Shown here: one piece after another, positions 4,798 through 6,598 of the stretch
Position numbering within the stretch: the stretch's first letter is position 1
Layout of the letters: the number at the start of each line of letters is the position of its first letter
Assembly: GCA_905207385.1 (NCBI GenBank)
Contig: CAJLLH010000069.1
Coordinates: 1 to 6,598 of the forward strand
DNA: 6,598 nt
Direction: 5' to 3'
Source: an uncultured Eubacteriales bacterium
GTDB taxonomy: Bacteria; Bacillota; Clostridia; Christensenellales; Borkfalkiaceae
Program-made: the position numbers and the translations under genes
Notes under the pieces: generated by a model
What the model saw: the letters and a program-made list of their open reading frames with translations, nothing else
Told to the model about the DNA's origin: nothing
The model's database searches: none

Positions 4798-4828
4798 GGG
4801 GTAAATTTTAATTTTCGGGGACATTATT

Positions 4829-5680
4829 TTGAAAACTAACGGCGTGCTTACCCTGTCGCCTTTCCGCGGCAAGGTAAAATTAAAAAGATCGGTTCACCGC
4901 GTAATAGACCCTGACGGAGCTGTTATAGGCGGCGTTTCCGCATATAATGTGTACGATTTGAACGGCGATAAAATCGCCGCGCTTACGCATGTGGAAAAAC
5001 GCTCCGACGGTGAAATACGCCGCTATGAAGGGCACAGGGTATTCCATCTTAAAAACAATATTTTAACTTTGGAAAACGGCGGCGTGTTGGGCAGAGTAAT
5101 AATCCGCAAGGAACGCCGCGCTTTCGTGCCTATAGTTGTAGCATTATCCGTTCTTATAGCCGCCATATTTGCAATAGTGGCGGTGCTCGGGTTCCCTGTT
5201 ACGCCCGTGTCGGGCGACGAACGCCCCGTGCTCACCATTCGTTCCGAAGGTGGCAAAGAATGGGGCGCAAACCAGGATCTGCAGGTGTTTTCGGGCAAGC
5301 TGTACCCTGGCAAAGAGGGCTCTTACGCATTCGAAATAGAAAATCCTACCGAATACGAGATGGAATACGTACTTACCTTATCCAGCACCAAAAGCTGGAT
5401 GGGTCGTTCGCCCATAGAATACCGCGTGCGCATGAACAATGTATACATAGGCGATACAAACGGCTGGACGCTTATGGAGTACAGCGACGATAATATTCAG
5501 TTTAACGGAATACGTTTTACTCCTCAATCATCCCACATAATCACGATAGAGTGGAGGTGGCCGTTTGAAAGCGGTAACGACGAATCGGATACCGAAATAG
5601 GTGAAAGCGGATTCGGCGATCAGATAATACTTTATACGCTTAACATCGACGTCAGCGCATTCATTGTGGGGCAGGAATGA
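4829..5680 (+). CDS. Membrane-anchored TasA-like paralogue with cytosolic N-terminal domain
   Basis: This 283-residue protein has three parts. Residues 1-97 are a basic, beta-rich, presumably cytosolic region (VIDPDGAVIGG, NVYDLNGDKIAALTHV) that I do not recognise. Residues 99-121 are one strong transmembrane segment after RKERR, giving N-inside topology. Residues 122-283 are extracellular and carry LYPGKEGSYAFEIENPTEYE (158-177), SPIEYRV (194-200), IEWRWPFESGNDESDTEIG (240-258) and a final ILYTLNIDVSAF. These parallel motifs in the gene upstream, so the domain probably has the same TasA-like fold. It lacks a cleavable-looking signal and should stay anchored. The start is TTG 4829, the only canonical start between the upstream stop (TAA 4802) and the conserved region, with GGGGA (4817-4821) 7 nt before; GTG 4844 is a fallback. 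It overlaps sipW by 4 nt. A tethering or nucleating role like that of TapA is inference. Confidence 0.7.
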   Translation: MKTNGVLTLSPFRGKVKLKRSVHRVIDPDGAVIGGVSAYNVYDLNGDKIAALTHVEKRSDGEIRRYEGHRVFHLKNNILTLENGGVLGRVIIRKERRAFVPIVVALSVLIAAIFAIVAVLGFPVTPVSGDERPVLTIRSEGGKEWGANQDLQVFSGKLYPGKEGSYAFEIENPTEYEMEYVLTLSSTKSWMGRSPIEYRVRMNNVYIGDTNGWTLMEYSDDNIQFNGIRFTPQSSHIITIEWRWPFESGNDESDTEIGESGFGDQIILYTLNIDVSAFIVGQE

Positions 5681-6234
5681 TAAATACTCTGCGCGCGCCC
5701 ATTTCGGCGCCGAAAAAAGTAAGCAAGGCGCTTTTATGGGTAAAGCGCGTGGCAGTTGGCATAGTATTTGCCGTACTGCTGTTTTTGCTGTTTATTTTTA
5801 CCGCTCTTGCCGCGGACAGAGTAATTGCAAAAAATAATATTCCTTCCGTTTTCGGTTATTCTCCGCTTACCGTTTTAACGGGCAGTATGGAACCGTCCAT
5901 TCATGCGGGCGATATGGTAATCATAAAAAATCAGCCTGAATATGCCGTGGGCGACGTCATCACATACACGGTTAACGGCGGCACTTCTTCTGTAACCCAT
6001 CAGATAACGGAAAGTTATGTGGAGGGCGGAGTAAGGTATTTCATAACAAAGGGCACGAACAACAACGCGGAAGACCCTAACCCCGTAGCTCTTTCGCAGG
6101 TGGCGGGCAAGGTGGTGCTTGTAATTCCCGATTTGGGAATTTTTCTCGAATGGCTTAAAACGCCTTCCGGCTTAGTGCTTATAATACTGTTTGCCTGCAT
6201 AATAGTTGCGGCGGCTTATATCATAAAAGCCTGA
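5677..6234 (+). CDS. sipW: SipW-type (ER-like) signal peptidase I
   Basis: This 185-residue integral membrane protease has an N-terminal transmembrane segment (about 24-46), an extracellular catalytic domain and a C-terminal transmembrane segment (about 163-182), the SipW topology. Catalytic motifs are TGSMEPSIHAGD (68-79) with nucleophile S70, VTHQITE (106-112) with H108 as general base in place of the lysine of ordinary bacterial type I peptidases, and KGTNNNAEDPNPV (125-137) with D133 as the third conserved residue. In Bacillus, SipW processes TasA and TapA and is required for matrix fibres. Here it sits downstream of a TasA-like gene and an anchored paralogue, whose stop it overlaps in ATGA, suggesting translational coupling. 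GGGGCAGGA (5668-5676) gives a ribosome binding site. Likely substrates are the products at 3762 and 6490. Assignment is firm. Confidence 0.93.
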   Translation: MINTLRAPISAPKKVSKALLWVKRVAVGIVFAVLLFLLFIFTALAADRVIAKNNIPSVFGYSPLTVLTGSMEPSIHAGDMVIIKNQPEYAVGDVITYTVNGGTSSVTHQITESYVEGGVRYFITKGTNNNAEDPNPVALSQVAGKVVLVIPDLGIFLEWLKTPSGLVLIILFACIIVAAAYIIKA

Positions 6235-6489
6235 ACGCATTGCTATTGGCAGATATGTCGGTTAATTTTAAAAGTTCAGCCGTTTTGTGCGGCTAAAGCT
6301 TAATTTCAGTTCAGAAATCAACAAATTTACAGTTTACGGACAGTCCGCCCTGCTTGCCGAGTATAACTTGCGACTGCGGGGAATAAAAAAATAAATATGT
6401 TTTTGCTTACACCTTCCACGTCTTCCGCATTTTAAAAAGCGGCGGGAGGGGCGGCGTTCGTTTCTGAATTAAAAAAAGGAGGGCGCGGT
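6235..6489 (+). other. Gap between sipW and the next exported protein
   Basis: No gene is visible. An imperfect hairpin around AGCCG (6278-6282) and CGGCT (6290-6294) follows sipW by about 40 nt but lacks a T run, so termination is doubtful. A weak promoter-like pair, TTGCGA (6368-6373) and TAAATA (6392-6397) with an 18-nt spacer, could serve the downstream gene. A small CCGC/GCGG hairpin (6425-6442) precedes its ribosome binding site. The gap is unusually long for a simple operon, so the downstream gene may have its own expression level. Confidence 0.35.
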
Positions 6490-6598
6490 ATGCCTGCATT
6501 TTTTAAATGTAAAAAGTTTATCGTATGCGCGGTAGCCACAATACTTGCGGCAATCGCGGCAATAATAGCCGTGTCCTTCACTTATGCCGCTTACCGCA
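6490..6598 (+). CDS. Start of an exported protein, possibly a further SipW substrate (partial)
   Basis: Only the first 36 residues are in the window. ATG 6490 follows AGGAGG (6477-6482) with a 7-nt spacer, an excellent start. The sequence is a classic export signal: MPAFFKCKKF (basic N-region), a long hydrophobic core (about 11-28, rich in A, I and V), then SFTYAAYR. The end resembles the FGAYTYSKY segment after the hydrophobic core of the TasA-like protein at 3762, and such a Tyr/Ala-rich junction is typical of SipW-dependent signals. Position directly downstream of sipW supports this. The mature part lies outside the window, so the family cannot be decided; an ordinary lipoprotein signal is unlikely because no lipobox cysteine appears in the visible part. 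Confidence 0.75.
   Translation, partial: MPAFFKCKKFIVCAVATILAAIAAIIAVSFTYAAYR

Noticed and set aside
6368..6397. Promoter TTGCGA/TAAATA for the last gene
   Set aside because: Both boxes are weak and the spacer is 18 nt. It is mentioned as a possibility in the gap entry but not called.

Overview
This window looks like a chromosomal segment from a Gram-positive bacterium of the Bacillota. A clostridial, probably uncultured gut-type lineage is my best guess. The basis is strong AGGAGG-type ribosome binding sites, TTGACT/TATAAT promoters with 17-bp spacing, a DegV-family protein, and a SipW-type (ER-like) signal peptidase gene beside TasA-like secreted proteins. GC content varies locally, from about 30% to 62% in lines counted by hand. 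No mobile element, CRISPR array, tRNA or rRNA is visible.

Left part, all on the minus strand: positions 2845 to 1205 hold an ilvA-ridA pair. IlvA is a threonine ammonia-lyase with a C-terminal ACT domain, and RidA is the enamine/imine deaminase that clears the reactive product of such PLP enzymes. The pair has a near-consensus promoter (2877-2905) with a 13-bp palindrome just upstream, and a strong hairpin terminator downstream (1027-1063). Beyond it lies a DegV-family fatty-acid-binding protein gene (858 to 1, missing only its last few codons) with its own consensus promoter.

Middle part (2846-3761): about 900 bp without a confidently called gene, but dense in signals. It holds a plus-strand promoter followed by a possible small transcript ending in a terminator-like stem (3072-3290), a tandem TTAGGA repeat with 11-bp period upstream of an extended -10 promoter, a 10-bp inverted repeat flanking that promoter, two overlapping and mutually exclusive perfect hairpins (3446-3498), another -10 element, and a structured leader just before the next gene. 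This looks like the heavily regulated 5' region of the plus-strand cluster.

Right part, plus strand: a TasA/camelysin-like secreted protein (3762-4685), a membrane-anchored protein whose extracellular domain carries the same motifs (4829-5680), a SipW-type signal peptidase overlapping it by 4 nt (5677-6234), and the start of another protein with an export signal (6490 to the window end). By analogy with Bacillus tapA-sipW-tasA, SipW would cleave the signal peptides of the secreted subunits, which then form surface or matrix fibres. The anchored paralogue could tether or nucleate them. The fibre role is inferred from family and context and is not shown directly by the sequence.
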